A stretch of 64,000 nucleotides of DNA from assembly GCF_035222275.1 (NCBI RefSeq), contig NW_026946359.1, positions 5,704,001 through 5,768,000 of the forward strand. The letters are read 5' to 3'. Shown piece by piece: positions 47,860 to 60,215 of the stretch; position 1 is the stretch's first letter, and the number at the start of each line of letters is the position of its first letter. The notes below the pieces were generated by a model, which saw nothing but the letters and a program-made list of their open reading frames with translations, searched no databases and was not told where the DNA came from. This DNA comes from Podospora bellae-mahoneyi. Taxonomy: Eukaryota; Ascomycota; Sordariomycetes; Sordariales; Podosporaceae. The position numbers and the translations under genes are program-made.

Positions 47860-50464
47860 GTGCTTTTCTTGCTGTCTTTTGGTAAATAGTGGTTGTTAAT
47901 ATGGAGTGGTTTTTCTTTGCAGGGGGTCACTTTTGTAAGATAGGTGGCTAATGGCCGTGATTAGGAAGAGCCTTTTGTGTTTTTGATGGGATAATGGGCG
48001 AGTGATTGTTTGTTAACACACCTGAAATTGGGCATTTAATGGAAATGCTATGTGGTTGCGAAACCTCGACATTGGGCAAGTGTGACAATCCGTCTTTGAG
48101 GATATGTTGGCTAGTGAGTTGATCGTCTGAGACATTGATGCAGGTACCGTCATCTTGCCACTCGGCTGTTGTACCCGGACTGGTGACACATATCCGATCT
48201 CAAAAATACAGTGGCAGCTAAAGCATCATTGACAGGCTTGGGCTTACCAGGCTACGAAAAAGGGTTGGCTAGTGTTAGGCTTGGTTCTCACGGTTCTGTC
48301 CTTTGTTGTGGATTTTTTGGATCACTGTTGCAGTTGTGGTGATAACCTGGCCCATCTGCAGTCTCGCAGTTACTACAGTTTTTGCTGTTGGGCCTAGGGT
48401 GGTCCTTATCCATATTGCCGTCGTCCTGGCGATGGCCAGCCCTGCCCCTGACCAGGGCACCCGCTTCTCCGGTTGTCCTGCCGGTCCTGCAGCCAGGACC
48501 GGTGTTGACATTGCTACTGCCACCCTTGCTGCCGTCGCCGCGGCAATTCGCCGTTCCTGGGTTATGCAACCCAATTCTAGCTCCGTAGTCTCCATCACAT
48601 CTAGTCAACCCGGCATTTCTAGTCAACCCCAACACCTGTAGTTAACCTTGCACTTGTAATTGTATGACCCTAGGTATTCGGAGTCTTCAAAAGACCACAA
48701 CACAACAGAACCTCTACAGTTATTGTACATATCGACCGCCTTGGACTGCAGACTCGCTTGCCATGTCGTTTAATAAAACCAGACGGAACTGGAAGTTAAA
48801 GTAGAGTTACTCACTGCTACTTCCCTTGAAGCTCGGGGCGTATCTTATATCAAACACTACTAGCTTATGATATGGTTGATGGAAGTTGAACACACATCCT
48901 CTTGGAACCATGGAACTAAGACACAAGGTCTTTCCGTTAAGTCTTGGTTAATTCTGTCTTTGTTAGAGTACTTAACTATGAAGTCTTTAAATCGGATCAA
49001 CGCCTTCTCTCAACATCCCTGATCTAAGGTAGACGAAAAGTTAGAGCAAATAAGACCCTTGTTAGTATTCATTTACACAGCTCTAGCTCCGCTCTACAGA
49101 TTCTTCCCGATTCATTAGCATTATAGTTATTCTATTGACTAGCATCATGTATTTACTTTCCATCAGCTCATCAATGAATGTCTTTATAGTCTACAGACAA
49201 GAATAAAGCTCAGCAGTGCTCACAAGTGCAAAATGCATAATCCGACAGTGCTTACGCATAAATGAATGTCTTAAATCGTTTAAAAGAAAAAAAAACAAAA
49301 TACTACTCACCAGCACTCACACACAAACATCTTCTCCGTCTACAACAAAATGAAACTTAGCAGCGCTCACAAGTGTAAAGTTTAGATTCCAGCAGCGTTT
49401 ACATATATGATGTCTCGATCGTTTAAAAACGAAGAATAGTGCTCACAAGTGCAAAACGCATATTTAGGCAGCGTTTACAAATGATGTCTTAGTCGTTCAA
49501 AAACAAAAAAAAAAAAAAACTCAGCAGCATTCACAAATGATGTCTTTATTGTTTAAAAACGCAAAAACAAAAACTCAGCAGCGTTCACAAACGATCTCTC
49601 ATGTTAAAGCTTGGATGACGATTGTTCAAATATAATTACCTTTAAAAAATCTATGCAAATTCCATGTAGACTTCATTCAAAAGACTTCAAATGCAGCATT
49701 TTTGACCAGTTTGGGGGGAAAGGTAATGTAGGGCTTTGCAGGGCTGTGTGAGATCCCTTTTGGCCCCCATGTCAAGCAGGCAAAACTCCATTTTGGTCGA
49801 CTCTTACAGCCTCGGTATTGAGGTTTTTGGGCGTTGAACTGAGGTTAAAGGGCTGTACTTCTGACTGTGGTTAATCTTTAAATAGCCTTAAAGAGGTCTA
49901 CCATATGGGATTTGAGGCTGGGGCAATGCATCATCCCACACAAGAAGGCCTCAAAAGCCATTAAAATGTGGATCTCTATGCATTAATATGCAACATTATG
50001 TTGTTGAAGGACATCCAGCTACCTCTTTCTAGCCTCCCCTGAAGCGGAGAAAACAGATTTCTGTGACGTTTTCAGACCTCGGTTGTGGAAATCCTTGGAT
50101 TTGATGCCTACAATCGACAATAACGCCCACAGCCAAGAATCACAGGTCTCAAACGTAGGACTGGACGTCCAAATAGCTACATCAAGTCACAAAAAGACCT
50201 CAAAAAGTCATAGATAAATGTCCGCATGTATTTGAATGTCTACAACGCTATGAATTCCCTCCCCCCCAAAACTCCTCGCCATTTACCCCCTATAAAAACA
50301 AAAGCAACATGTCCACGAATATTGCGCCCAAGTCGACGTGCAAATTACCCCCTAAGATCTCCACTATATCCTCCGAGGCCTCAGAACAAAACTATAATGC
50401 ATGGGAAAAACGAAAATTGCACGAGAAAGCCCAAAAGAAAAGGCGACAACAACTTGGAAACGGC
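47860..50464. other. Gene-free, partly AT-rich gap between convergent genes
   Basis: No gene is supported. From about 48,640 to 50,230 the sequence is visibly richer in A and T than the rest of the window, with many TA steps and a degenerate tandem repeat (49143-49605). This is the composition expected of a repeat worn down by repeat-induced point mutation (RIP), but no element family could be named. A minus-strand frame at 48288-48635 has scattered Cys and His but no sound domain. Confidence 0.5.
49143..49605 (+). repeat. Degenerate tandem repeat with two alternating units
   Basis: Two related units alternate. Unit A (about 31 bases) has the core AGCAGCGCTCACAAGTGCAA and is seen near 49210, 49358 and 49436. 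Unit B (about 46-66 bases) begins GCAGCGTTTACAAATGATGT and runs through a TCGTTTAAAAAC segment into an A-rich end; it is seen near 49242, 49389, 49467, 49521 and, shortened, 49575. A partial copy (ATCAATGAATGTCTTTATAGTC) lies near 49170. Copies differ mostly by C/T and G/A changes, which fits RIP or simple decay. Function unknown. Confidence 0.8.
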
Positions 50465-53400
50465 TCAGAAGCCGTCGTACTCGAAAGCAGCGGCGTATTC
50501 GGGGATGGTGCCCTTCATAAAGGCGTCATCTCTGTCCGCCTGAAGCTCCATCTTCTCCGGGTCGATGAAACGGGCGGTCAGAGCGAACCGTCGCTTTCCC
50601 TCGGGGGTGACGGCGTGCTGCAAGGCTGAGTGTTAGAGATAGGTACACAAGTTGCAGTCAGGGAAGGAAGAGCGCACCTCATACAGCTTCTGGATGGTGC
50701 ACCCAGCCATCACCATCATATCACCGTGCTTCATCTCCACCTCCAGAATATCCTTGTGGTTTTTCTTCCCACCAGTTCTGGTGAAACCATTGGTTTCGAA
50801 TCCCTTGTTTCGCTTGGGGCGAAACCTCATCGTGCAAGGCGACCCAAGTGATAGAGCGGCGACAACAGGGCCAAGCTCCTTTTCACCATCATCATGATAC
50901 TGTGGAATGATAGGTTAGTACACCTCAGTAACGTCGCCAGCAACGGTAACATACATTAATCTTATCATCCTCCATATAGCCCAGGGCGAGCAGCTCATTG
51001 AAGCTTTGGCTATGAGCGTCAAGGTTGGTGATGGAATCATCACCAATCTCATGATCAGCCGGGAAGTTTGCCGTGGCAGAAGACACGGCAACATTCTTGG
51101 CCCAGTCAAGACGCTTGAGAGCCTTGAGAATGGCAGAGGGGGCCTCGGCGAAGCCCTTGGACTGTACCGAGACTCCAAACTTGTAGCGGGCACCCTTGGG
51201 AATCATTGTGAGTTTGATACCCAACAATCTGACATAAGTGTTGGACTTACAAAGTTTTGCTGGAAGTGGCGGGTCAAACCTTCAAGCTTGTCTGGAAGAG
51301 TGTCAGTATGGTCTCCCTACTGGAAACGTCATGGAATGAGTACGACTTACGACCAGCGACGGCAGCGGGGTTCCTCTTCAGACCAATATCTTCCACCTCC
51401 AAAGACCTGAATAGCTCATCTGGGCCACCAGGCCTGGCGTTGATGACCTCATTCGACTCAAAAATTGTGAAGGAGCCAATAATACGTTCCTGAGCGTCGG
51501 TCAGGAAGAACTGACGAACGTTATAGCCTCCAAGGTCCATAACAGATGATCGAATGGCATATTTCTCAAGCCAGATGGTGGTGAGGGCATCGTTGGCTTG
51601 ATGGCGTGATCTTCTGGACGCCATCTGCTTTGTGAAGGCCTCAACCTCAGCCTCAAGCTCTGCCTGAGGGAATGGAGTCATGGGGGCTGCCTTCTTGAAC
51701 CCGCACCCTGGGATCTCGCACTGCAGCCAGTTCCAGTACCGACGTCTGCAGGCATGATGGCACTGGGGGCAGACAAACCCTCCGCGAAGACCCAACTCTG
51801 TGCCGTGGTGCTGAGAATTGACGGCGGGTAACTCGGGCATGAGCGAGGGAATGGTTCCCGTGAAAGGCTGGCGCTCGTCAAGAAAGGCTTGGCTGTAGGC
51901 CAGAGCATCGAGGTCGACCAGTTGGCCGGGCAACATCCGATAGTACATGTTGCAGCCGTATTGGAGGCAGAACCATCCAATGGTAAAAATTTGTTTACTC
52001 TCCTGGTGACAGAAAGAGCAAACTCTCATGGGACAAGTGACCGGAGTCACGATCTCCTCCTGCCCAGCAGGAATCCACCAAGACGGCGTGAAGGGGTTGG
52101 CTTTTTCGAACCGAATACGCCAGACTGAAAAGATCCTTTGAGTCTCAGGGTTCCTCAGAATCTCTTTCCACATGTATGTGATGTGGAACCAGTCGAGAAC
52201 AGCGTAAGGGGCAGGCGGCTGGCAAGGGTAAAGCGGATGATTCTCACCTTCAAAGTGGGTTAGCATGCTCTGGTTCATGGAAAACCTGAATTTCACTCAC
52301 CCGCAATGATAGCAATTAAAGTACGTTGCTCATAAGCGTTCTTGATGGATCGAACGTTGGTGGCGTTGTCATCGGCGTCGCGACCACGAACCATTACGCT
52401 TCCTTTTCTCACTCGGCCACCCCCACTGTACCTAAGTTAGCAACCATAGTAAACACTACAAGGGCCTACGAACCCGAAGAAGATGAACGAGGATGAGAGT
52501 ACTTACACAGCCGAAATGACAACGCTTTGGTGGAAGACATCGCCCTTTTCGACCTCCAAGTCAATCAGAAATCCCTTGGCAAGCAGACCGATGTTGTAGA
52601 GACTGCTCTTGTAGGACTTGTAGTAAGGGAGGGCCTCGCATAACCCCCCGCGAAACCTCGAGTGAATTGGAGGCGGGCCACGAGGGGCAGGCCTGGCAAC
52701 AGGGACACGAGGGGCGAGCTTGGCAACAGGGGCAGTCTCTTCATCCTTGTCGGTGACAGGCGCGATAGCCAGGTCAATCTTGATGTTGGCGGCCTGGGGG
52801 ATGATGTCGTCAATATCTGGGTACTGAGCCACGTCCAAGATAGGACTGTGAGGGTCAATCGCGGGTAGGCCGACCACGGGAGAGCCCACCGCAGGACGAC
52901 TGGCGACAAATGGGTAGACACTCGAGTCCCAAATTGGGATCTGAGAAGCCAGAGCACCACTGTTGTGGTTGTAAAAATGCAGCGACTGTCCGGCCTGATG
53001 GGCGGGGTCGGGATGGACGAAAGGGTCGACCATCGGAGGGTTAACCAATGGAGAGTTGGTCGTGAGAAGGTTGACCACGGGCGGGATAGCGACAAAGGGG
53101 TAGGCGGTGGGATGATAGCTTTGGGTGTGAGGGTTGTACCAGTTCTGGTCAAACACCGGTTCATTCATAAAAAATTGCTGGTGGGCCAAGAAGGGGTCGA
53201 CGGCACCATGGTGAGTTGCGGCTTGATGGTTAACGATGGCCCTCAGGTTGAACATGATATTTTCAACGTAATTTTCCGAGGGCACATTGGCCAGCTGCAT
53301 ATCCATTGCGTCTGCTTGCATGTGGAACGGAATGCCAGATTTGACCTCGTGGTTTTCGGCTGTAGCTGGGTAGAGAGGCACGTTTTCGCGCTCCAGGTTG

Positions 53401-53879
53401 GGGTCAATGTTATTCTCGACATTGGCGCCACACCCGGCATTGACGACAAAGTCAGCGTTCATGTCATTCTTGACGAAAATCTCGTGCTCGGCGTCAACTT
53501 CGTGTTCGGCATCAATTCCGTGCTCGGCATCAATGTCAGTCTCAGCCTCGTCATTGACATCCTTGGAGTGAATCTCGGAGAATTCCCGAGTCCGCAAGCG
53601 CTTGCTGATAGATTTGGTAACCGCACGCGAATCCTCAAACTCGGGACTGTCTTCCCGGGACCGCTTGTTGGCCCGCGGGAAGTCGTCAAAGGCACCAAAC
53701 CCCTGAATGATGCTCGTCAACTTCTCTGTGGCTCGCAAGGCAGCCTGGCGCTTGGGCCTGCCAGAGACAGGCATGACAGGAGACGAGGGAGCTGAGCTCA
53801 GGGGCGAGGAGACGCCGGAAAAGATACCGTCAGCCTCAGGGGAGCTTGTGCCGGTCACCTCGGTGGTCATGTCAGACAT
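50465..53879 (-). CDS. AlkB-like 2-oxoglutarate/Fe(II) dioxygenase with two Cys clusters
   Basis: Seven exons (53879-52507, 52431-52301, 52247-51351, 51291-51251, 51194-50955, 50899-50678, 50617-50465), joined in frame by introns of 53-75 bases, give 1018 residues. Residues 1-450 are mostly disordered, with a basic segment GRPKRQAALRATEKL, a KRSREDSPE stretch suggesting nuclear import, and acidic AEHE/DAEH repeats. Two Cys clusters that probably bind zinc lie at 573-600 (Cys573, 578, 581, 595, 600) and 661-683 (Cys661, 664, 668, 678, 683). The C-terminal AlkB fold (about 830-1010) has the iron ligands His896-x-Asp898 and His969 and the 2-oxoglutarate arginines Arg978 and Arg984, six apart as in bacterial AlkB. 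Oxidative removal of methyl groups from nucleic acid or protein is the family reaction; the substrate here is unknown. The exon 4-5 join (acceptor CCCAAG) is the least certain. Confidence 0.85.
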
Positions 53880-56740
53880 CGCTGTCAGATGTGTGCAAGT
53901 CAGCTCTGCGAGGTCGGCGAAGTAGGTACTTGGGCTGGATAGAGGTTAGTATATAGACTCGAACAAAAAAGGGGAGCCAATGAGAGGAAATTCAGGTGCT
54001 CGCAGGCATCGCGATGAACCCAAAAAAACACTCTCCGTTGACGTTCCCACTGTGAAAAGAAGAACCAAGACTTGCCTTGTGAGCCCTGTCGCGGGTTAAG
54101 AATAGGGAATAAGACTGATTGCTGGGCAGTCGGGGCTTAATGGCTGTTTGTCTCTTGCTTCTGCTGGTTCTTGTCAAAACAGACTCTGAACAGTACCAAT
54201 CATTTGGCAAAGCAGAAAAAAAAGATACTGAGAGTTTCGTAAGAGTTTGAACCGCTCCACGCAGGGAGAAAATCTTGAGTGGTCATGTAGTTGCTCCGCC
54301 CATTTCTGGCCATTTCTCATTGGCTGAGGTCTTTGAGATGATATTGGGATGGTATAGAAGGTGGAATGAGGAGTTTTCTCGAAGCAAAATGACTTACCGC
54401 AAGGTCCGATTGGGCTGGGAGGATCTGGGGGACTGTAAGGTTGCGCCGTGTTAGCCGCCAAGATCAACTGTGGCTTAAATACTGTTGTACAGAGGGTATC
54501 ATCCACAGAAGTCAAAATGAACTGTCGAAGACATTTTGAATTCACGATACTTCGTGACGACGCGCGCGATAATCGTGGAGGAGTGTAGGGGAATTCAACT
54601 TACTCGACGTTCACGAACGGTGCTCGCAAGCGAGCAGGCGGAGGTGGGAGGATTCGGTGGTGTTGAGGAGAAGAAGAAGAAAGGGAAAGGAAAAGGAATC
54701 AAATAGGTTGGGGAGGGTAGAGGAGCAGAGAGGTGGTTCAGGCCCCAGGTCCCAGGCACCACTCGTGCCTTCCGTCTTCACTAGCAGATAACAATGAAGA
54801 AAAACTCTTCGAGCCTCGTGGATAGCAGTGGAAGGTGGGAGGGAAGGAGGAAGGACTCTGGTACTGTGTAGACTAGGGCTGGGGGCTGGCTATCTATCCT
54901 ATGGACGACTGAGGCAAGGTTTGCCCTTGCTGTTCGTCCCATCCTGAACATTAAAGGACAGCAAATCTCTTCAGCAGACATGTCTATCTCGGACGCGCCT
55001 TAGAGACTCAGAAGACTAGACGAGATGATACTGGTGCTGTGATGTGTTGTTTGAAAGTGAATAATAATAACGAAGGTTGCTTGTTAATATATTGGTTTAG
55101 CTGATCTCTGTTTGATTACTTTGAACATATTGAGTCAGTTTCCTCATCAATTCACCCCCCAAAGTGTCTCCAGGCCAAGTACTCCTGCGTCCTCTTTGAT
55201 AGTCTTGAGTCTATGGAGACACGCAAGAAGTCGAGCATAAGATCACCCGTCCTCTACGCGCAGGGAAAGAGGTGGGTTCTTCCCAAGGTCTTTGAATTGT
55301 GTGCACTGTGCCATGATCGCCGACGAAGTAAGGACCGACCCCTTCCCCTGAACGGGGAGCAAGAGCGACTGGGCTCAACGGCACCGAATTACGTCATTCC
55401 GCTCCTTACTTCCAGGCAGCCACGGATTGCAATGCGCTTTTGAAAATCGAGTCAAGTCCCAGAATCATTCACCTATATCTATATTATTTTCTCTTTTCTG
55501 CTAGGTGCTGTGAGAAGACAAAAGATAATGGAGGGAGTATGCGAGAGGAACGGACTGCCTACATTGTTGGTGTTGTCTGCTCTGTGAGACATGACCAGAG
55601 CGGGGCTTCAGGCACATGGAAGCCTCGTGTGAGAGGAGTCGTCTGAAACCGTAGCTGTAGAACTTGAGGCTCTGCGGGAGATCGAAACCAAGCTTTTTCA
55701 TATCTCGGATCATCCGATGTGGAAGGAGAGATGGAGCCCTGCTACCAACTGACCTCATATGTGAAGTTTGCCCTCTTGGTGAGAGCATACCAACAACTCA
55801 CTTGTTATCTTCTTTCAAAACGGTAGAGCTTGAGAATCGGCCTAGTTCCCACCAGCTCAACTCTCTATTTGGTTTTAAACCCAATCAGAGAACCACAATA
55901 GTCATGGAGAGGTGACGAAGGCGGGCAATTGTTTGTGTATTGTAACTGCCTGGCAAGTCTTTTTTCCCCAAACAAAGCGGCCATGACGTATGTTGAGAGA
56001 AATTGGGATTACGGCGACGGAAGGAACGGACTGAGGTGGCACCATGGGGCATCTTGTGGATTCGAACACGTAGATTGGCCATCTCACTCCCACATAGTTT
56101 TGTATGTACTTCTGAATTGCCCAATAACAAACCTATTGTTCCTGAAAACGTCATCCAAGTGCCACAGAACACCGGCAATGACTCGATGTTAGCCAAATGC
56201 CTTCCGAAAGACCTGATAACCGAGGGGAGACCGGAAGTTGAGCAGTTGGTGGAACTGGCTCGTGCATGTCTCGCGGTCAGCTACCCCGCATGTCAAACAG
56301 CGCTAGAAGGGGGGTTTACCGAGGAGCTTGGGGCAAATGCGGGGGAGACTGCGGGGAAGCCTTGCAAGCGAGCAAGTGTTGGTGGGAATGGAAGCGCCAA
56401 GTCCTCAATCATGGGGAAAGTGGGCCAGAAACGGGATTGTGAACGGTTCGGGGACCCTTGTCAACTGTGTCCAAGACGGGGATTGAGGATGGCTGGGTCG
56501 TCGCCTTGTCTCAGCATTCGCATGTTATCAAAGCATTGCGTGCTGTCAAAAACCCCTTCTCCTTTTCTTTTATCTCACCGACTGTGCTGCGCTGAAAACT
56601 GGTTTCGTTGACGCTGAGTGGTTGAGACAGCACCACTGATCAAGCGCTGTTGTATCAAAGAACGACATTCCCAGCCAACAGGTTCGGCCGTGCCAGTTTA
56701 ACAACTCAACACACTACAACCGTGACAAAACTGTGTCAAG
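53880..56740. other. Gene-free divergent gap of 2.9 kb
   Basis: It lies between the dioxygenase and the acyl-CoA ligase, which read apart. Frames of up to 200 codons (for example 56003-56611, +) lack motifs and were not accepted. The left half probably holds the long leader of the dioxygenase transcript. Confidence 0.5.
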
Positions 56741-58790
56741 ATGGTCTTTTACCCCCCTCCTTGGGTCCCGAAGCTCCCATTCGGTGAGGCTTACCCCAAA
56801 ATCCGGTTGAGATGTAGGCAAACATGGCTAACTGGTTCATACATAGACCCCCCTGATTCGATTACCATTGGAGAGTTTATGAAGAATGAGATCTACGGTC
56901 GTCGCCCAATTGCAAAGAGCCGGAATCCCTTCACCTGCGGCTTGACAGGCAAGACATATGGTGTAACCGAGCAGCACAACCGCACCGAGCTTCTCGCGAG
57001 GGCATTGTCTAAGGTTATGGGCTGGGAGCCAAATGTTGATTCGCCGTGGGACAAGGTCATTGCTGTTTTCTCTGTCAATACTGTAAGTAAACGAACAAAA
57101 GGAGTTCAGGGTGCAGAATCAGGGGTGCGCGCCGAGCTTTTCGCTGACTTATCGCGTGCGTCGCCGACAGATTGACTACCTGTCTGTGCTTCATTCAGTC
57201 CACCGACTGTCCGGTATCGCTACACCTGCCAACGTCGCCTACTCAGCCGGAGAGCTTGAGCACCAGCTTCGTTCTTCAGGAGCCAAGGCACTGTTCACCT
57301 GTGTGCCAGTTTTGGAGACCGCCTTGACGGCTGCAAAGGCGGTAGGGATTCCAGATGACAAGATCTTTATCATGGATGCGCCAGTGCATTCAAAGAAACT
57401 CCCCTACAAGACTGTGGATGACTTGATTCAACTGGGTCAGTCCGTACCTGAGCTCGAGCCCCTGAAATGGGTTAAGGGTCAGGGTGAGAGACAAGTGGCA
57501 TTTTTGTGCTACTCCAGCGGCACTTCTGGTCTGCCAGTAAGTCGAAACAGTTGAGTCTTGGTTGGATATGGGTTCAGCTAACTGGGGACCAGAAAGCTGT
57601 CATGATCTCGCACAAGAACGTTATTGCGAACACCATGCAATTTTGCATCTACGACTCAGTCTCAAGAGAAAAGCTTGGGGTGGAAACACAAACGGCTTTG
57701 GGATTGCTGCCATTCAGCCACATTTATGGGCTGGTGGTCATCGCTCATTCTTCAGTTTGGAGAGGCGATGGCGTCATTGTCCTCCCCAAGTTTGATCTAA
57801 CAGAGTATCTCCAGGCCATTGAAAGGTTCAAGATCAACTATCTTCCTTTGGTGAGTGTGCTTTTCGCTTCGTTTTCTGCATCTGCTAACAAACGTAGGTT
57901 CCTCCAATCGTCATCCGTATGTTGAGTAGCAGAGACATCCTCAAGAAATATGACCTGAGCAGTGTCAGACTTCTCTTTACCGGAGCAGCGCCTCTTGGAA
58001 AGGAGACAGCTGAGGAGCTCCTGAAGATCTACCCAACGTGGCATGTGGGTCAGGGATACGGCATGACTGAATCGGCTACCGTCGTATGCACCACCAGCGA
58101 ACACGATATCCACCAAGGCACATCTGGGTCTCTGGTGCCAGGCACACGGGCCAAGATCATTGATCAAGACGGCAAGGAGATCACCGAGTACAACAAGCCA
58201 GGGGAGCTTCTGGTTCAGTCACCCTCCATCACTCTCGGATACCTGAACAACGAGAAGGCTACCGCCGAAGCTTATGTCTGGGATGAGGATGGAAGATGGC
58301 TGAGGACCGGCGATGAGGTCATTGTCACCAAGGCGCCCAGTGGGTATGAGCACATTACCATTGTGGACCGGCTCAAGGAGTTGATCAAGGTCAAGGTGAG
58401 TTCATCATACCCCCTTGAAAATATTGACATCGAAACTCACAATGTTATTCTGAACAGGCCCACCAAGTCGCCCCAGCCGAACTCGAAGCCCACCTCCTCA
58501 CTCACCCAGCCGTCGATGACTGCGCGGTCATTGCGGTTCCTGACGAGCGCGACGGCGAAGTACCCAAGGCTTTTGTGGTAACACCGGCGTCCATGGCCGG
58601 GCGGAAGGACGAGGACATGGCGGCTGAGATTCTCAAGCATGTCCAGGATCACAAGGCGCACTACAAGTGGCTCAAGGGCGGTATTGAGTTCATCGATGCT
58701 ATTCCCAAGAGCCCGAGCGGCAAGATCCTGCGTCGCTTGCTTCGGGATAGGGAGAGGGAGGCGAGGAGAGCGGCGGGCGCGAAGCTTTGA
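56741..58790 (+). CDS. Peroxisomal 4-coumarate-CoA ligase-like acyl-CoA synthetase
   Basis: Six exons (56741-56783, 56847-57082, 57171-57536, 57593-57850, 57898-58395, 58458-58790) with introns of 47-88 bases give 577 residues. Adenylate-forming enzyme motifs are intact: the ATP loop YSSGTSGLPKAVMISHKN (from 207, split by intron 3), LPFSHIYGL, GYGMTES at 354-360, a TGDEV block and the C-terminal catalytic Lys556 in SGKILRR. The protein ends AKL, a type 1 peroxisomal targeting signal. Enzymes of this clade activate carboxylic acids to acyl-CoA in peroxisomes; plant 4CL takes cinnamates, while fungal relatives may take fatty, aromatic or other acids. The substrate cannot be read from sequence. 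No biosynthetic cluster surrounds it, which favours degradation or general acyl activation. Confidence 0.92.
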
Positions 58791-60215
58791 GTGGCGGCTG
58801 TTTTTGGATATTGAGTATTGTTTTGGAAAGCCATGGTAGTGTTTGCGTGTTGGATAGTAATGGAAGCTAGTATTTCGGAGAATCTTCAACCTGTTAGCCA
58901 AATTCTGGAATGCCTGTCGTTCAGAGTGGTTGAGGACTTGATCTCTACCTACAAATCATGTCACCATCATTCAACGCTGCAGCTGATAAATCTTGCTTGC
59001 CGGTAGAGAGAGACTCTACACAAGAACTCCGCAGAGCTACAAAAAGGAGATCTGGACGAGAGAGGCATTGCATGTTGAAAAGTTGCAGTTGCTTTACTGG
59101 GATTTTTTTACTTTAGGCCAGTTCCCAGAACAAGGCACATTCCATCACCTAAGCACCACTTACACGACGTCTCCACCTTCCCAATTCGACCATTCAATCT
59201 CACCTCTCGCCATAGGTACCAGGTATCTTTCGACAACGTCTCGTAAGGTAAGCTAGGCAAGTTGACCACCATCCTCCTCATTAGGACTTGGCTAATGACT
59301 GACTTGGTATGGTTGGTGCAGGAAACATGTTGCACTGCCTCGGGTCCGGTGTGCTTTTTGTCAAACCATTAACAACCGACCACCCTCGAGGCCATGGAGA
59401 CTTGTTTAGCTACTTCACAGGGTGGGGGAGACGGGGTAAGATGCCTCTACAGGGGATTTCCATCGGCCGGCAAAGAACAAGAGTGTGACAGGAGGGATTA
59501 GCCGGCGATGCTGCATGAATTTATAAACGATGAAGAGTAGGAACCGGCGACCTCGGCTGGCTACATCCCCGGCCTCGCCGTTGACTCCCCTTCCGCTTCG
59601 GTGGCGAGATCAGCAAGGGGTTCCCGTGTAACAAGCTGGAGGATTTCTCGATTTTTGAAGGGCAAGGCAGTGTCTTGTCATCTGCCATGCCCTTATCACG
59701 ACGGGGATGAGATGGGATTGTTGAGGATGGCCATCAGGAGTGGGATCTTGACTTGGTGGATAGAGGCTTGTGACGGATGCCGTCCAAATCATCAGGCAGC
59801 TCACAGTCATCAGGAGGTTCACCTTTTAATGTCGTGGAGACGGGGTAGACAAAGTTATCCTTACATTGAAGGAAGGCAAGGAGAGAAAGCAAGCATAGCT
59901 GCTTGGAAGGATCAGTCGGTGAGTGAAACCGTCGAAGAGCAGGTTTGAGAGGTTGTATCGGAGGGTACAAACGAGGGCTGCTCGACTGAGTACCCCTTTG
60001 TGACGGACCTCAGGAGTGATGTCTCCGGGAGATATGGCCCAAAGCCCCCTGTGCTCCCCAGCAAGAGCAGTTGTGATTGGCAGAGAGGGTCTTTTTAGGT
60101 TTCCATAACTCAGCCAAAGGAACGCCACCCACCTCATTGCCCAGCGCTACCCCTAGCACCAGCCAGACCTCACTCCCTCGAGCCTATATGATCTGAATTT
60201 CTCTAGACAGTTTCC

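Noticed and set aside
48288-48641. Frames with scattered Cys and His that recall a Gag zinc knuckle
   Set aside because: The residue spacing does not fit a zinc knuckle and no other part of a retroelement was recognised nearby.
56050-56080. B-box-like GTTCGAATCC on the - strand
   Set aside because: The flanking bases do not pair into a T stem, and no A box or acceptor stem is present.
56003-56611. Open frame of 202 codons on the + strand before the acyl-CoA ligase gene
   Set aside because: No domain is recognised, there is no flanking exon, and the amino-acid composition does not resemble a folded protein.
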